Source: Nitrospina sp. (GTDB taxonomy: Bacteria; Nitrospinota; Nitrospinia; Nitrospinales; VA-1). From it: 64,000 bases of DNA. Made by a program: the position numbers and the translations under genes. The stretch spans positions 1 to 64,000 of the forward strand of contig JABHBK010000008.1 of the NCBI GenBank assembly GCA_018673915.1. The letters are read 5' to 3'. Position 1 is the first letter of the stretch; each line of letters opens with the position of its first letter. The notes under the pieces were generated by a model. That model saw only the letters and a list, made by a program, of their open reading frames with translations. It ran no database searches and was not told where the DNA came from. Positions 36,623-44,651 of this stretch are shown here, in pieces.

Positions 36623-37087
36623 ATGGACCAAAACGATCAATACTTAGAAGACCTGAAGAGTGATGACCCCGCTGTTCGTGACAACGCCACGCGGGCGTTA
36701 TGGGTTCTCTGGCATGGGCAGTTGGGGCCGGAGCTGGAAAAGGAACTCAATACCGGTACGGAGTTGATGGATCGTCAGCAACCCGATCAGGCTCTGGAAA
36801 TATTCCAATCCTTGGTCGAGAGGTACCCCGACTTCGCCGAAGCGCATAACAAACTTGCGACCCTGCTTTTCATGATGGACCGTTTCGAAGAGTCGATCAA
36901 AGAATGCGAAGAAGTGTTGCGAAGAGTTCCGTATCATTTCGGCGCTTTGAACGGGATGGGACTTTGTCTGTTTGACCTCAGACGCTACGAAGAAGCGATT
37001 ACCTATTTTCAAAAAGCTCTCGAAATTCAACCCTACGCTGTGAACAACCATTCTTATATCGCTCGCTGTCGCGCAAACCTAAACTAG
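36623..37087 (+). CDS. TPR protein
   Basis: A 154-residue soluble protein with an acidic N-terminal helix and three TPR-like units (about 48-150: PDQALEIFQSLVERYPD, FEESIKECEEVLRRVPY, YEEAITYFQKALEIQPY). The open frame extends upstream to 36464, but that extension would translate the repeat and promoter; the ATG at 36623 (MDQNDQYLED) fits the family style. Function is unknown beyond protein binding. Confidence 0.8.
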   Translation: MDQNDQYLEDLKSDDPAVRDNATRALWVLWHGQLGPELEKELNTGTELMDRQQPDQALEIFQSLVERYPDFAEAHNKLATLLFMMDRFEESIKECEEVLRRVPYHFGALNGMGLCLFDLRRYEEAITYFQKALEIQPYAVNNHSYIARCRANLN

Positions 37088-37278
37088 TCGGGATGGCCCG
37101 ACAGCCAATGAAAATCTCTCCTCGGCGGAGGGCCGACTAAAACCAAACGCCCAACAGCCAGTGAAGTTTAAATCGGAGATCCTTCGAGGGCCTCAGGATG
37201 ACATCAAAGGCTCTGGGTGACAAGCGGGCTAATGAAGCTAGTGTTGGTGTTGCCGCAAGTGGAGGATTTTGAAAAGTA

Positions 37279-37539
37279 TCAGATTGCTACCCTATCGATG
37301 TCATCATTCTTCCTTCTTGCTTTATCGGATTGGTTCTCGCTCTTTTTCTTATTGATTTGCCGTAGGGTGTTGGTGTACCAGTCCTCTTTTCTATTTCCCT
37401 CTCGAATAAATTTGAAAGTCTGGATTTTATTGCAGGTTGCGCACTCGGACATATAGGAAAGCCCCAACGGACTGGGGGTAGAGGTGACATGTTTTTGCTG
37501 ACGCTGGCATTTGGAGCATTCAAATATATGGAGAATCAT
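37279..37539 (-). CDS. Small zinc-ribbon protein
   Basis: An 86-residue protein with two CxxC knuckles (ECSKCQ at 7-12 and ECATCNK at 32-38), spaced as in zinc-ribbon proteins, and a Lys/Arg-rich, disordered C-terminal half. AAGGG lies 7 nt before the ATG. Zinc or iron binding is likely; a nucleic-acid role is possible because of the basic tail. Confidence 0.6.
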   Translation of the reverse strand: MILHIFECSKCQRQQKHVTSTPSPLGLSYMSECATCNKIQTFKFIREGNRKEDWYTNTLRQINKKKSENQSDKARRKNDDIDRVAI

Positions 37540-37673
37540 CTTTAACCCTTAATAAATCAAATAGTTATATTAGTTTGACTGGAGATCAATATAATCCCGG
37601 CCTGCTAAAATGTCAATAACTATTTAAAAAACAGTTAGTTAACGATGAATCTCCTTATCATTTCTGGCAATGA

Positions 37674-37716
37674 GGGGCTTTATAGCCCCATTAATGCCCT
37701 TTTTAGGGGCATTAAT
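37674..37716. repeat. Two tandem perfect hairpins
   Basis: GGGGCT/AGCCCC (loop TTAT) is followed directly by a 10-bp perfect stem ATTAATGCCC/GGGCATTAAT (37690-37699 with 37707-37716). The AGCCCC of the first can also pair with the GGGGC of the second, so two alternative folds exist. They lie between two minus-strand genes and may act as a terminator or attenuator, although no T-run follows on the minus strand. Confidence 0.6.
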
Positions 37717-37764
37717 CTGTTGGTCCCACGATTTTAGGGTCTGGTGAATGACAAAGGAACATTT

Positions 37765-38184
37765 CTAGAGAGCTTGGCGTTGAGCGTCGGATGGGTAGAC
37801 TAGGGAAATGGTAATTCCTGCGCCAATGCCTTTAGTTAATTCTGCACCGACCCAGGATATCCATAATGCAAAGGGAACAGGCATATAGCAATAGGACGCG
37901 ATAGTGGGTGAGGCTAAAATAAGGCCAATTAGAATTCCAAACTTCATTCCATTGTCATTAAAAAATTCCACTCCATGTAGTTTGGTAAACATAAATGTGG
38001 CGACCAATGAAAGCAAGATCTGCCCCAGCATTATGAATATCATCTTACTATCCTCTTCGGCGCGCCATAAATGTGCTGTTTCTATATACATTCCTTTTAG
38101 CAAAATGCCATGCACGACAAACTCAAACAAAAAAACGAAAATAAAAACGGCAAGAACCGCAAGTGCAAATCTTTTAGTATCCAT
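37765..38184 (-). CDS. Four-helix membrane protein of unknown function
   Basis: A 139-residue protein with four transmembrane helices (about 5-28, 42-64, 72-95 and 100-130). I start it at ATG 38184 because AAGGAG lies 9 nt upstream; the frame is open ten codons further. Its ribosome-binding region overlaps the end of the next upstream gene (38198-38596), so they are co-transcribed. I do not recognise the family with confidence. Confidence 0.72.
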   Translation of the reverse strand: MDTKRFALAVLAVFIFVFLFEFVVHGILLKGMYIETAHLWRAEEDSKMIFIMLGQILLSLVATFMFTKLHGVEFFNDNGMKFGILIGLILASPTIASYCYMPVPFALWISWVGAELTKGIGAGITISLVYPSDAQRQAL

Positions 38185-38197
38185 TAATTTTTTCTCC

Positions 38198-38596
38198 TTA
38201 CTGACTAAAATCAAGTGTGGGAAAGTAGATCGCCAAGGCCACGAGCAGAAAAATATATGCGTAGCTGGAAAAGTAGAAGAGGGCGGGGTTTAGTTTGAGG
38301 TCGCCCCATTTTTCAGGGGTGTTTTTAATTTTTTCTCGCACACGATAAAAATTCGTGATGAGTATTAATGTTCCCAGTACAAACGGTTTGTATTGGAACA
38401 CGGCCATTAGTCCGGCTGACGGGATGGCCGCGCCAAGCATGGCAGGGATTTTTAGCAGGCTGTTGCGGGTCAGGTCATCCAGCACATTGAGCACGGCCAC
38501 AAAGCAGACCAGATAAAACAGCCCCGATAAAACCAGCCAAATTATGAAGGAGGCGATAGGGGTCCCTCCGGGTATGTCTTCGAGTCCGAGTATCAT
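38198..38596 (-). CDS. Membrane protein of unknown function
   Basis: A 132-residue protein with about four hydrophobic helices and a charged cytoplasmic loop (VREKIKNTPEKWGDLKL). It forms a two-gene unit with the 37765-38184 gene. No ribosome-binding site is obvious at the ATG, and a palindromic repeat element lies just upstream. Confidence 0.7.
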   Translation of the reverse strand: MILGLEDIPGGTPIASFIIWLVLSGLFYLVCFVAVLNVLDDLTRNSLLKIPAMLGAAIPSAGLMAVFQYKPFVLGTLILITNFYRVREKIKNTPEKWGDLKLNPALFYFSSYAYIFLLVALAIYFPTLDFSQ

Positions 38597-38615
38597 TGTG
38601 CTTTAAAAGTTGTGG

Positions 38616-38693
38616 GTCATCGCGAGCGACGAAAAGGAGCGCGGCTATCCAGTCTTCTGGATGGCTTCGTTGCTGTGTGCTTCTCGCAATGAC
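38616..38693. repeat. 78-bp palindromic repeat element
   Basis: Terminal inverted repeats GTCATCGCGAG and CTCGCAATGAC (10 of 11 matching) enclose inner inverted segments (TCCAG/CTGGA). This resembles the dispersed intergenic palindromes with GTCATTGCGAG ends seen in many bacteria. A related half-element (AGATCCTTCGAGGGCCTCAG then GATGACA) appears near 37177-37203. Confidence 0.7.
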
Positions 38694-38696
38694 AGA

Positions 38697-39305
38697 TTAT
38701 CCAATATTCGGCTTTGCAACCAGGGCCTTGACAATATCGAGATAAACGTTTTTATGCGAGTGGATATTGAAGCCTGCCGCCTCGGCATTTTCTACGGTGT
38801 TTCTATCCAGATAAGTTCCTTCCATAAATTCGGTAATGTGTGACATGGATTTCAGGATGAGCCCATAAACCGGATTCTTGCTCAGTACATGTTCGAACAT
38901 GACCAGTTCGCCATCGGGTTTTAGCACACGTTTTAATTCTTGCAGACAATTTATAGGTTCGTTCACGCTACACAGGACGCAAACGGTTACCACGGTATCG
39001 AAGGTGTTATCTCGAAATCCGGTCGTCTGGGCATCCATTTGGCAGCGATGGATTTTGCCATGATAGTTTTGCGCACGCGTCTGGGAACGTTTGAGCATTT
39101 CATAGCTCATGTCAACGGCGGTGATATCGAGTCCCGGTGGAAAATTGACGATTTCTTGTCCGGTTCCTATACCTATATAGAGAACTTTTCCATGCAGATT
39201 TTTGAACAGGGCAAGTTGGTCGGGACCCCATCGGCGCATATCTCCGGCGCGAAAATAGTCGAATACTTTGGCTACGCCATCATAAGATTTTTTGTTATTG
39301 CTCAT
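38697..39305 (-). CDS. Class I SAM-dependent methyltransferase (UbiE-like)
   Basis: A 202-residue methyltransferase with motif I VLYIGIGTGQEIVNF (about 41-55), DITAVDMS (about 60-67), FDTVVTVCVLC (about 102-112) and LKRVLKPDGELVMFEHV. It resembles small-molecule or quinone methyltransferases. Its ATG overlaps the stop of the 39302-39655 membrane gene by 4 bp. Confidence 0.88.
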   Translation of the reverse strand: MSNNKKSYDGVAKVFDYFRAGDMRRWGPDQLALFKNLHGKVLYIGIGTGQEIVNFPPGLDITAVDMSYEMLKRSQTRAQNYHGKIHRCQMDAQTTGFRDNTFDTVVTVCVLCSVNEPINCLQELKRVLKPDGELVMFEHVLSKNPVYGLILKSMSHITEFMEGTYLDRNTVENAEAAGFNIHSHKNVYLDIVKALVAKPNIG

Positions 39306-39655
39306 TGCTCGGTATATCGTTGGTTGGAAAAATAAATGATCCCGGCGATGATAAATCCTGCCAGATCGCCCCAGGCGATCACGGCATAGCCGGAGATGTT
39401 GGGAAGTGTGGAGAGCATCCCTGCGGTCATTCCTACTCCCATTCCTATGATTCCTAGTGGAATCATCACTTCAAACGCTCCGAAAAAGGGCATTAAAAGG
39501 ATTTTTAGTGGCAAAAGCAGAGCCATCCCTATCAATCCGCCCAGAACCATGGTGAGCAACATATTGGACTGGGAGGAGAGGGTCAGGTGCACGACCATGG
39601 CCACGGTTCCCCCGGCGAAAGTACCGATGAAAAAATCTGCAACTTTTAAGTTCAT
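39302..39655 (-). CDS. Glycine-rich membrane protein of unknown function
   Basis: A 117-residue protein composed of four hydrophobic, Gly/Met-rich helices. It is translationally coupled to the downstream methyltransferase. The family is unknown; the small size and Gly-rich helices suggest a channel-like or assembly protein, but this is speculative. Confidence 0.7.
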   Translation of the reverse strand: MNLKVADFFIGTFAGGTVAMVVHLTLSSQSNMLLTMVLGGLIGMALLLPLKILLMPFFGAFEVMIPLGIIGMGVGMTAGMLSTLPNISGYAVIAWGDLAGFIIAGIIYFSNQRYTEQ

Positions 39656-39736
39656 ATTTAATATTTTGTTTCAAAAATAGGACGATAGTACATGAGTCTC
39701 CCCTGTAGAGGCAATGACCAAGAAATTAATGGGTTT

Positions 39737-39752
39737 GGCACAAACCGTGCAC
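39737..39752 (+). promoter_or_regulatory. Candidate sigma-54 promoter of fliG
   Basis: TGGCACAAACCGTGCA matches the sigma-54 consensus TGGCACG-N4-TTGCW with the correct GG-to-GC spacing and only position 7 and the first T of the -12 box changed. It lies about 110 bp before fliG. Flagellar structural genes are often sigma-54 dependent. Confidence 0.5.
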
Positions 39753-39788
39753 ATACTATTGCAAGCGTCAAAAAAATGGATTTTGGGG

Positions 39789-39817
39789 TTGACAAGAGGG
39801 CCCTATAGGATCATATT
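39789..39817 (+). promoter_or_regulatory. Candidate sigma-70 promoter of fliG
   Basis: TTGACA (39789-39794), a 17-nt spacer and CATATT (39812-39817). Start near 39824, about 37 nt before the fliG ATG. Confidence 0.45.
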
Positions 39818-39860
39818 ATTAGGGACTTTATTTATTAATCTCTTTAAAAATCAATAAGTT

Positions 39861-40868
39861 ATGTCGAGAACTCTATCCGGCCCCGAAAGGGCCGCAGTGC
39901 TGTTGATAAATTTGGGTGAAGAAATTGCAGCCAAAGTTCTGGCGAATCTCGATGACCGGGAAATCCAGAATATTGGTAACTATATGTCTGCCCTGGGTGA
40001 TGTTGACATGAGTGTTATGGACGGCATCAATAAAGAGTTTTATGAAATGGTGGAGTCGGGCACGGGTGGCTTGGGCATTGCCGGAATGGATTTTCTAAAA
40101 ACTGCTCTCATGCAGGCGTTGGATCCCGCTAAGGCTACAGAAATTTTGAACAATATCACCACGCCGGGCGAGGAAATGGGCGGTGGACTGGAAACTGTTC
40201 GCTTGCTGGACCCCAAAATTATTTCATCATTTATCGTTAACGAACATCCGCAAACTGCGGCGATTATATTAGCTCATCTCGACCCTCCGGTCGCCAGCTT
40301 AACCATTCGCGAATTGCCGGAAGAGCATCGGATGGAAATTATTCATCGTCTGGCAACGTTGGAACGTGTTGCGCCCAGTGTTATCCGTGAACTTGATGAG
40401 GCTTTACAGTCTGAGTTCCGGACTTCGGGTGCGGTTTCGGGTAATAAACTGGGTGGTGTGGAAGTCGCGGCAGAAGTGATGGGTTCTCTGGATCGGACGA
40501 CTGAAACGTCTATATTGACCTCCATGGATGAGGTGGACCCTGATCTGGCCAATGAAATTCGTAACCTGCGCTTCACCTTCGAAGATATTCTTAAAATTGA
40601 TGATAACGGCATCCAGATGATCATGAAAGAGATCAATCAGGAAGATCTGTTGATTGGTTTGAAAACGGCTACCGATGAACTGAAAGAAAAACTGTTCACG
40701 AATATGTCGGAACGTGCCGCATTGATGATGAAGGAAGATCTTGAGTCTCTCGGGCCAACAAAAATCAGTGAAGTCGAAAAAGCTCAGCAGAAGGTTATTG
40801 CGGTTTGTAAGAAACTTGAAGAAGATGGAAAGCTTGTTATCGGTGGTGGTGCCGATACGCTGGTTTAA
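39861..40868 (+). CDS. fliG: Flagellar motor switch protein FliG
   Basis: A 335-residue protein of standard FliG length. The N-terminal domain (about 5-95) binds FliF. The middle domain has NEHPQTAAIILAHL (about 127-140), the EHPQ signature that contacts FliM. The C-terminal motor domain contains IRNLRFTFEDILKIDDNGIQ (about 233-252), with the charged residues that interact with the stator. No other flagellar gene is in the window, so fliG is an orphan here and may be a second copy. Confidence 0.95.
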   Translation: MSRTLSGPERAAVLLINLGEEIAAKVLANLDDREIQNIGNYMSALGDVDMSVMDGINKEFYEMVESGTGGLGIAGMDFLKTALMQALDPAKATEILNNITTPGEEMGGGLETVRLLDPKIISSFIVNEHPQTAAIILAHLDPPVASLTIRELPEEHRMEIIHRLATLERVAPSVIRELDEALQSEFRTSGAVSGNKLGGVEVAAEVMGSLDRTTETSILTSMDEVDPDLANEIRNLRFTFEDILKIDDNGIQMIMKEINQEDLLIGLKTATDELKEKLFTNMSERAALMMKEDLESLGPTKISEVEKAQQKVIAVCKKLEEDGKLVIGGGADTLV

Positions 40869-40901
40869 CGTGTTCGAGGGAATTTATTTTTCTACCCGAT
40901 A

Positions 40902-41426
40902 TCAGGCTACCTGTGCATTGATGGGGATCAAGTGGGATTTGATCCCCTTTTCCTTTTCCAATTTTTCCAGGCTTTTGTAGATGGCATCCAATCCGCCCAA
41001 AACGGTGCCTTCGAGATGGATGTAATAGGTTCCTGATTCTTCCGCTTCCCCCACATTAGATTCTAGCAGCAGAATATTAAGTCCGGCCTGAGCCAGTGGG
41101 GTAGTGGCGTCTTCTACTACACCCATGCGATCATCTGCGAACAGGCTGATTCTTACATCCGGCTCACAATGGTGCTGGGCCCCGTCTTCCAATTCTACCA
41201 AATGGGCATTGAGCTTTAGAGGTTCGCAAATGGAGGCGATGATGGTTTCCAGTGAATCCTTTCCTCTTTCATGCTCGATCATTAGCATGATAGTAAAATA
41301 TTTCCCCAAGCGAACCATGGAAGAGTCGCCCAGGTTGCAGCCATTTTTGCAGAGCCCTGCGCTCAGGCGAGCGACGATGCTGGGCTGATCGAGTCCTATT
41401 AAAGAAAGCATGAACCAGTTTTTCAT
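40902..41426 (-). CDS. Two-ACT-domain regulatory protein (GcvR-like)
   Basis: A 174-residue protein with two ACT domains: the first at about 3-80 (SLIGLDQPSIVARLSAGL) and the second at about 90-165 (VRISLFADDRMGVVEDATTPL). The arrangement is that of GcvR, the glycine cleavage repressor partner, and related amino-acid sensors. Its partner is not visible. It is convergent with fliG, and the fliG terminator lies inside its 3' coding end. Confidence 0.85.
   Translation of the reverse strand: MKNWFMLSLIGLDQPSIVARLSAGLCKNGCNLGDSSMVRLGKYFTIMLMIEHERGKDSLETIIASICEPLKLNAHLVELEDGAQHHCEPDVRISLFADDRMGVVEDATTPLAQAGLNILLLESNVGEAEESGTYYIHLEGTVLGGLDAIYKSLEKLEKEKGIKSHLIPINAQVA
40923..40951 (+). terminator. 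Terminator of fliG inside the convergent gene's 3' end
   Basis: A perfect 9-bp stem GGGGATCAA/TTGATCCCC with a 7-nt loop is followed by TTTT. It terminates plus-strand transcription and also encodes part of the last 15 residues of the ACT protein on the minus strand. Confidence 0.75.
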
Positions 41427-41641
41427 GAATTTAACCCTATATTATGGAACGCTAAAGACGAATCAGGAATTTTCTGTTATAATATTGAGCAATTAGAATA
41501 GCATAATGACTGAAAATTATACAGTTATAGAACTGGGTGGGAATAGGGGACGCGTATTTTGCCATAGAGAACCTGGTTTTATTTTAATATAAGTGAGTTT
41601 AATAGAAGTAATAACAGTTGACTTAGAGCCTTGGAGGAAAA

Positions 41642-41797
41642 ATGAAAGTGAAAATGTTTTTGTGTGCGGTTTTGTTGATGTTTGTTGTTACGGGTTGTGC
41701 AGGAGTTCAAACAGCCAGTGATTCTGGAAGTTCTAAAGGACTGACCAAAGAACAATTGAAAAAGATGGGTGTGGATGAAAACCACGGTATGTATTAG
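41642..41797 (+). CDS. Small lipoprotein
   Basis: A 51-residue lipoprotein with GGAGG 5 nt before the ATG. The signal peptide ends in a lipobox VTGC, with the lipidated cysteine at 19, followed by only 32 mature residues, rich in Ser, Gly and Lys. A strong bidirectional terminator follows. Similar small entericidin-like or stress lipoproteins exist in many bacteria, but I cannot name a family. Confidence 0.8.
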   Translation: MKVKMFLCAVLLMFVVTGCAGVQTASDSGSSKGLTKEQLKKMGVDENHGMY

Positions 41798-41825
41798 ACC
41801 TTCTTTTCGCACTGTAGTTGAAATT

Positions 41826-41862
41826 AAAAACCCCGGTTCGCTTGAGCGGCCGGGGTTTTTTG
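41826..41862. terminator. Bidirectional terminator
   Basis: AAAAACCCCGG pairs with CCGGGGTTTTT, with an inner CGCT/AGCG stem. An A-run on the left and a T-run on the right allow termination of the lipoprotein gene (plus) and the CBS-domain gene (minus). Confidence 0.85.
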
Positions 41863-41865
41863 TTT

Positions 41866-42291
41866 TCAGATTTTATCCAGATCGTTTCTCAGTTTTACGA
41901 AAGCTTTAAGGATATCAGTTGCTGTAATAATTCCGACCAGCTTGTTTTTATGGATCACGGGCAAAGCACCAATTTTCCTCTTGGCCATAATCGCCGCCGC
42001 ATCCGCTGCCCTCTGCTCGGGCTCTACGGTTATCACTCCCCGCCGCATGATGTTTTTAACCATGCGAGTTGAAATTTGAACGGTAGTACCGTCTGGGTTC
42101 TCTATGATAGTTTTCTTGGGTCCGAGAACTTTCTTTAAATCCCGATCTGAAAGAATACCGACCAGCTTGTTATTCTCCACCACTGGCAAGTGACGAAAAT
42201 TCTCGAAATTGTATAAAAAGAATACCCGGTCCAACTTATCGTTAGGACTGACGGTGGTCACGTCCTTTGACATCAACTCTTTGACTTTCAT
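41866..42291 (-). CDS. Two-CBS-domain protein
   Basis: A 141-residue stand-alone Bateman module: CBS 1 at about 1-65 (MSKDVTTVSPNDKLDRV, LVGILSDRDLKK) and CBS 2 at about 78-140 (MRRGVITVEPEQRAADAA, LVGIITATDILKAF). Such pairs bind adenine nucleotides and sense energy state. GAGGA precedes the ATG. The partner enzyme or channel is unknown. Confidence 0.92.
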   Translation of the reverse strand: MKVKELMSKDVTTVSPNDKLDRVFFLYNFENFRHLPVVENNKLVGILSDRDLKKVLGPKKTIIENPDGTTVQISTRMVKNIMRRGVITVEPEQRAADAAAIMAKRKIGALPVIHKNKLVGIITATDILKAFVKLRNDLDKI

Positions 42292-42494
42292 GGATTTCCT
42301 CTGCTTGTCTAATAGTTATGTTTTCGCATGTTTTTGGAGCAATCTTAACATAAGCCAAATGAACTAAGGGCAGATACTATTTATATTTCTTACATGGGTT
42401 TTTCTTCCAAATTCTCGTAGACAATCTAAACGGGAATTCCGATAATGGGTCCGTCTTGGTGCTCACCCTTTGATCTGCGGCTCTCCTAAACCAA

Positions 42495-44549
42495 ATGAAA
42501 CGAGTTCCCTTATTACAATCGCCCCCCACGTTCTCTTTCCTGACTGCATTCTTCATTATATTTTTGTTTGTGATCATCGCTTTTGGAGGCGCCTTAAATA
42601 ATAAATTTTTGAGCTGGGATGACGCGGACTTTGTTTATAACAATCCGATGATCCAGTCCATCGATACCGAGCGCCTGTTCCAAATGACAACAAGTTTTCA
42701 TACGGGCAATTGGTATCCCCTCACATGGATTTCTCACGCAGTTGATTATGCACTGTTTGGTTCCAATCCTTTTGGGCATCATCTAACAAGTATTTTGATA
42801 CATGGTGTGAATGCGTTTTTGGTGTTTCTTCTTTTTCAGCGCTTGTTGTCCTTGGCTAAAAATGATTTTTCTTCCGCTAATATTTTTTGGGGAGGGGTTG
42901 CGGCGGCACTTTTATTCGGCCTTCATCCTCTTCGGGTGGAATCGGTGGTATGGATATCACAGCGTAAAGATTTGCTTTGTGCTTTTTTTGTTTTGACCTG
43001 TTATTGGGTCTATCTGTCTTACGCCAATGCTTCCGAACAAAAATCTTCTCGGCGCTGGTACATTGGGGTGTTGTTGTTATTTCTTTGTGCCCTGGCGTCC
43101 AAGCCCATGGCCGTGACGGTCCCTATTATTCTTTTGTTGTTGGATGTTTATCCGTTACGTCGCTTTAGCCGTACAGCAGTACTGGAAAAGATTCCCTTAT
43201 TTATAATCAGCATGGGAATCTCTGTAGTGACTTTGAAAGCACAGGGGCAGGCGGGAGCAGTGGTGTCTGTGGACAAGCTGGATCTCGTTGACCGGGGACT
43301 AAACGCAATTAGGAGTATCGCTTTTTATCCTTTAAAAACTCTTTGGCCAGTAAACCTCACTGCGTTGTATCCCTTTCCCAGCAAACTTACCCCTTTAAGC
43401 ATTTGGTTTTCCGGATCGTTGTTGCTGATTTTGGGAGTTACCCTATTTTGTTATTTTCAGTTTAACAAAGGAAAATCATTTTGGTTGGTGGCCTGGCTAT
43501 ATTACCTGGTTTCACTCGTTCCAGTATTGGGTATTGTTCAGGTGGGAGGACAGGCCGCTGCAGATAGATACACCTATTTACCAATGATAAGCTTTTTCTT
43601 TTTGTCCGGTTTGGGTCTGGTTTATTGGGTTCGGGTTTTGGATAAGTCTCGATATCTGATGATGGTGTGCGGAACCGTTTTAATAGTGGGGCTAACAGGT
43701 TTGACACAAAAGCAGGTCAAGGTTTGGGTTGACGATGAAACCCTTTGGCGGCATACGGTGCAGGTTTTCCCTGACCGTTTACCAAGGGCAAGGCTCTTTC
43801 TGGGTTGGGCCTATTTAGAAGGCAATGCGCTGGAAGCTTCCGAATTAGAATTTCACGAGGCTCTTAAGATGCATCCCTTATACGCTAAGGCCTATAGCGG
43901 GCTAGGTGTGGTGGAATACAGGCGAGGACGATTGCTGTCTGCAGATAAGAATTTTAAGAAAGCCCTGACTTTGGATTTCGAATTTGCTGAAGCGTATAAC
44001 GGCCTGGGCTTGGTAGAATATAAACATGGGCATTTGCAATCGGCAGAAATTAATTTTAAGAAGGCCCTGGCTCTGGATTCCCAATTTACTGAAGCCAGAA
44101 TTAATCTCGGTTTAGTTTTATACTCTCTAGAGCGATTTGTCGAAGCGGAGACTCAATATTTAAAATCTTTGGCGCGGAAACGGGATAGTGTAGAAGTTCA
44201 TAACAACCTGGGTCTTCTTTATTACCGGCAGGGACGATTGAAGGAAGCAGAAGCTCATTACATGGCAGGCTTGAATATCGACTTTGAATTTTCCGGCCTT
44301 CACTTAAATCTGGGAAACCTGTATCGGACTCAAGGACGAATGCGCGAGGCAGTGGAAGTTTACAAGAAGTCGATTCGGTTCAATGCTCACTGGGCGATGC
44401 CTCATAATCACCTTGGTGAAGTTTATTTGCAGTTGGGATTGTTGGATAATGCTGAGTCGGAATTCTCTGCGGCGGTGGTGATTGACCCTGAAAATGAATT
44501 GGCGAGAAAAAACCTTTTGCTACTACGCAGTGATCCCGGAAAAAAATGA
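42495..44549 (+). CDS. GT-C-like membrane protein with C-terminal TPRs (TMTC-type)
   Basis: A 684-residue protein. The N-terminal 420 residues have about ten transmembrane helices with WDDADFVYNNP (about 35-45) in the first periplasmic loop, carrying the double-acidic motif of GT-C enzymes, and HPLRVESVVWISQRKD (about 141-156), a strongly conserved motif of this family. The rest is about seven TPRs (about 430-675), two of which are close repeats (NFKKALTLD and NFKKALALD). The layout matches TMTC-like O-glycosyltransferases; the donor would be a lipid-linked sugar and the acceptor a secreted protein. The direct activity is inferred. Confidence 0.82.
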   Translation: MKRVPLLQSPPTFSFLTAFFIIFLFVIIAFGGALNNKFLSWDDADFVYNNPMIQSIDTERLFQMTTSFHTGNWYPLTWISHAVDYALFGSNPFGHHLTSILIHGVNAFLVFLLFQRLLSLAKNDFSSANIFWGGVAAALLFGLHPLRVESVVWISQRKDLLCAFFVLTCYWVYLSYANASEQKSSRRWYIGVLLLFLCALASKPMAVTVPIILLLLDVYPLRRFSRTAVLEKIPLFIISMGISVVTLKAQGQAGAVVSVDKLDLVDRGLNAIRSIAFYPLKTLWPVNLTALYPFPSKLTPLSIWFSGSLLLILGVTLFCYFQFNKGKSFWLVAWLYYLVSLVPVLGIVQVGGQAAADRYTYLPMISFFFLSGLGLVYWVRVLDKSRYLMMVCGTVLIVGLTGLTQKQVKVWVDDETLWRHTVQVFPDRLPRARLFLGWAYLEGNALEASELEFHEALKMHPLYAKAYSGLGVVEYRRGRLLSADKNFKKALTLDFEFAEAYNGLGLVEYKHGHLQSAEINFKKALALDSQFTEARINLGLVLYSLERFVEAETQYLKSLARKRDSVEVHNNLGLLYYRQGRLKEAEAHYMAGLNIDFEFSGLHLNLGNLYRTQGRMREAVEVYKKSIRFNAHWAMPHNHLGEVYLQLGLLDNAESEFSAAVVIDPENELARKNLLLLRSDPGKK

Positions 44550-44651
44550 TGCTTCGTAAGGAATCCTTCAATCTCATACTCTTAAATTTTATTACTTGAT
44601 CCAATAACAATTAAACCCAGGTTAATTAAAATTACTTTTCAGAACTCAGGT

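Noticed and set aside
42316-42350. TTATGTT/AACATAA inverted pair upstream of the CBS-domain gene
   Set aside because: Only 7 bp with a long spacer in AT-rich DNA; expected by chance.
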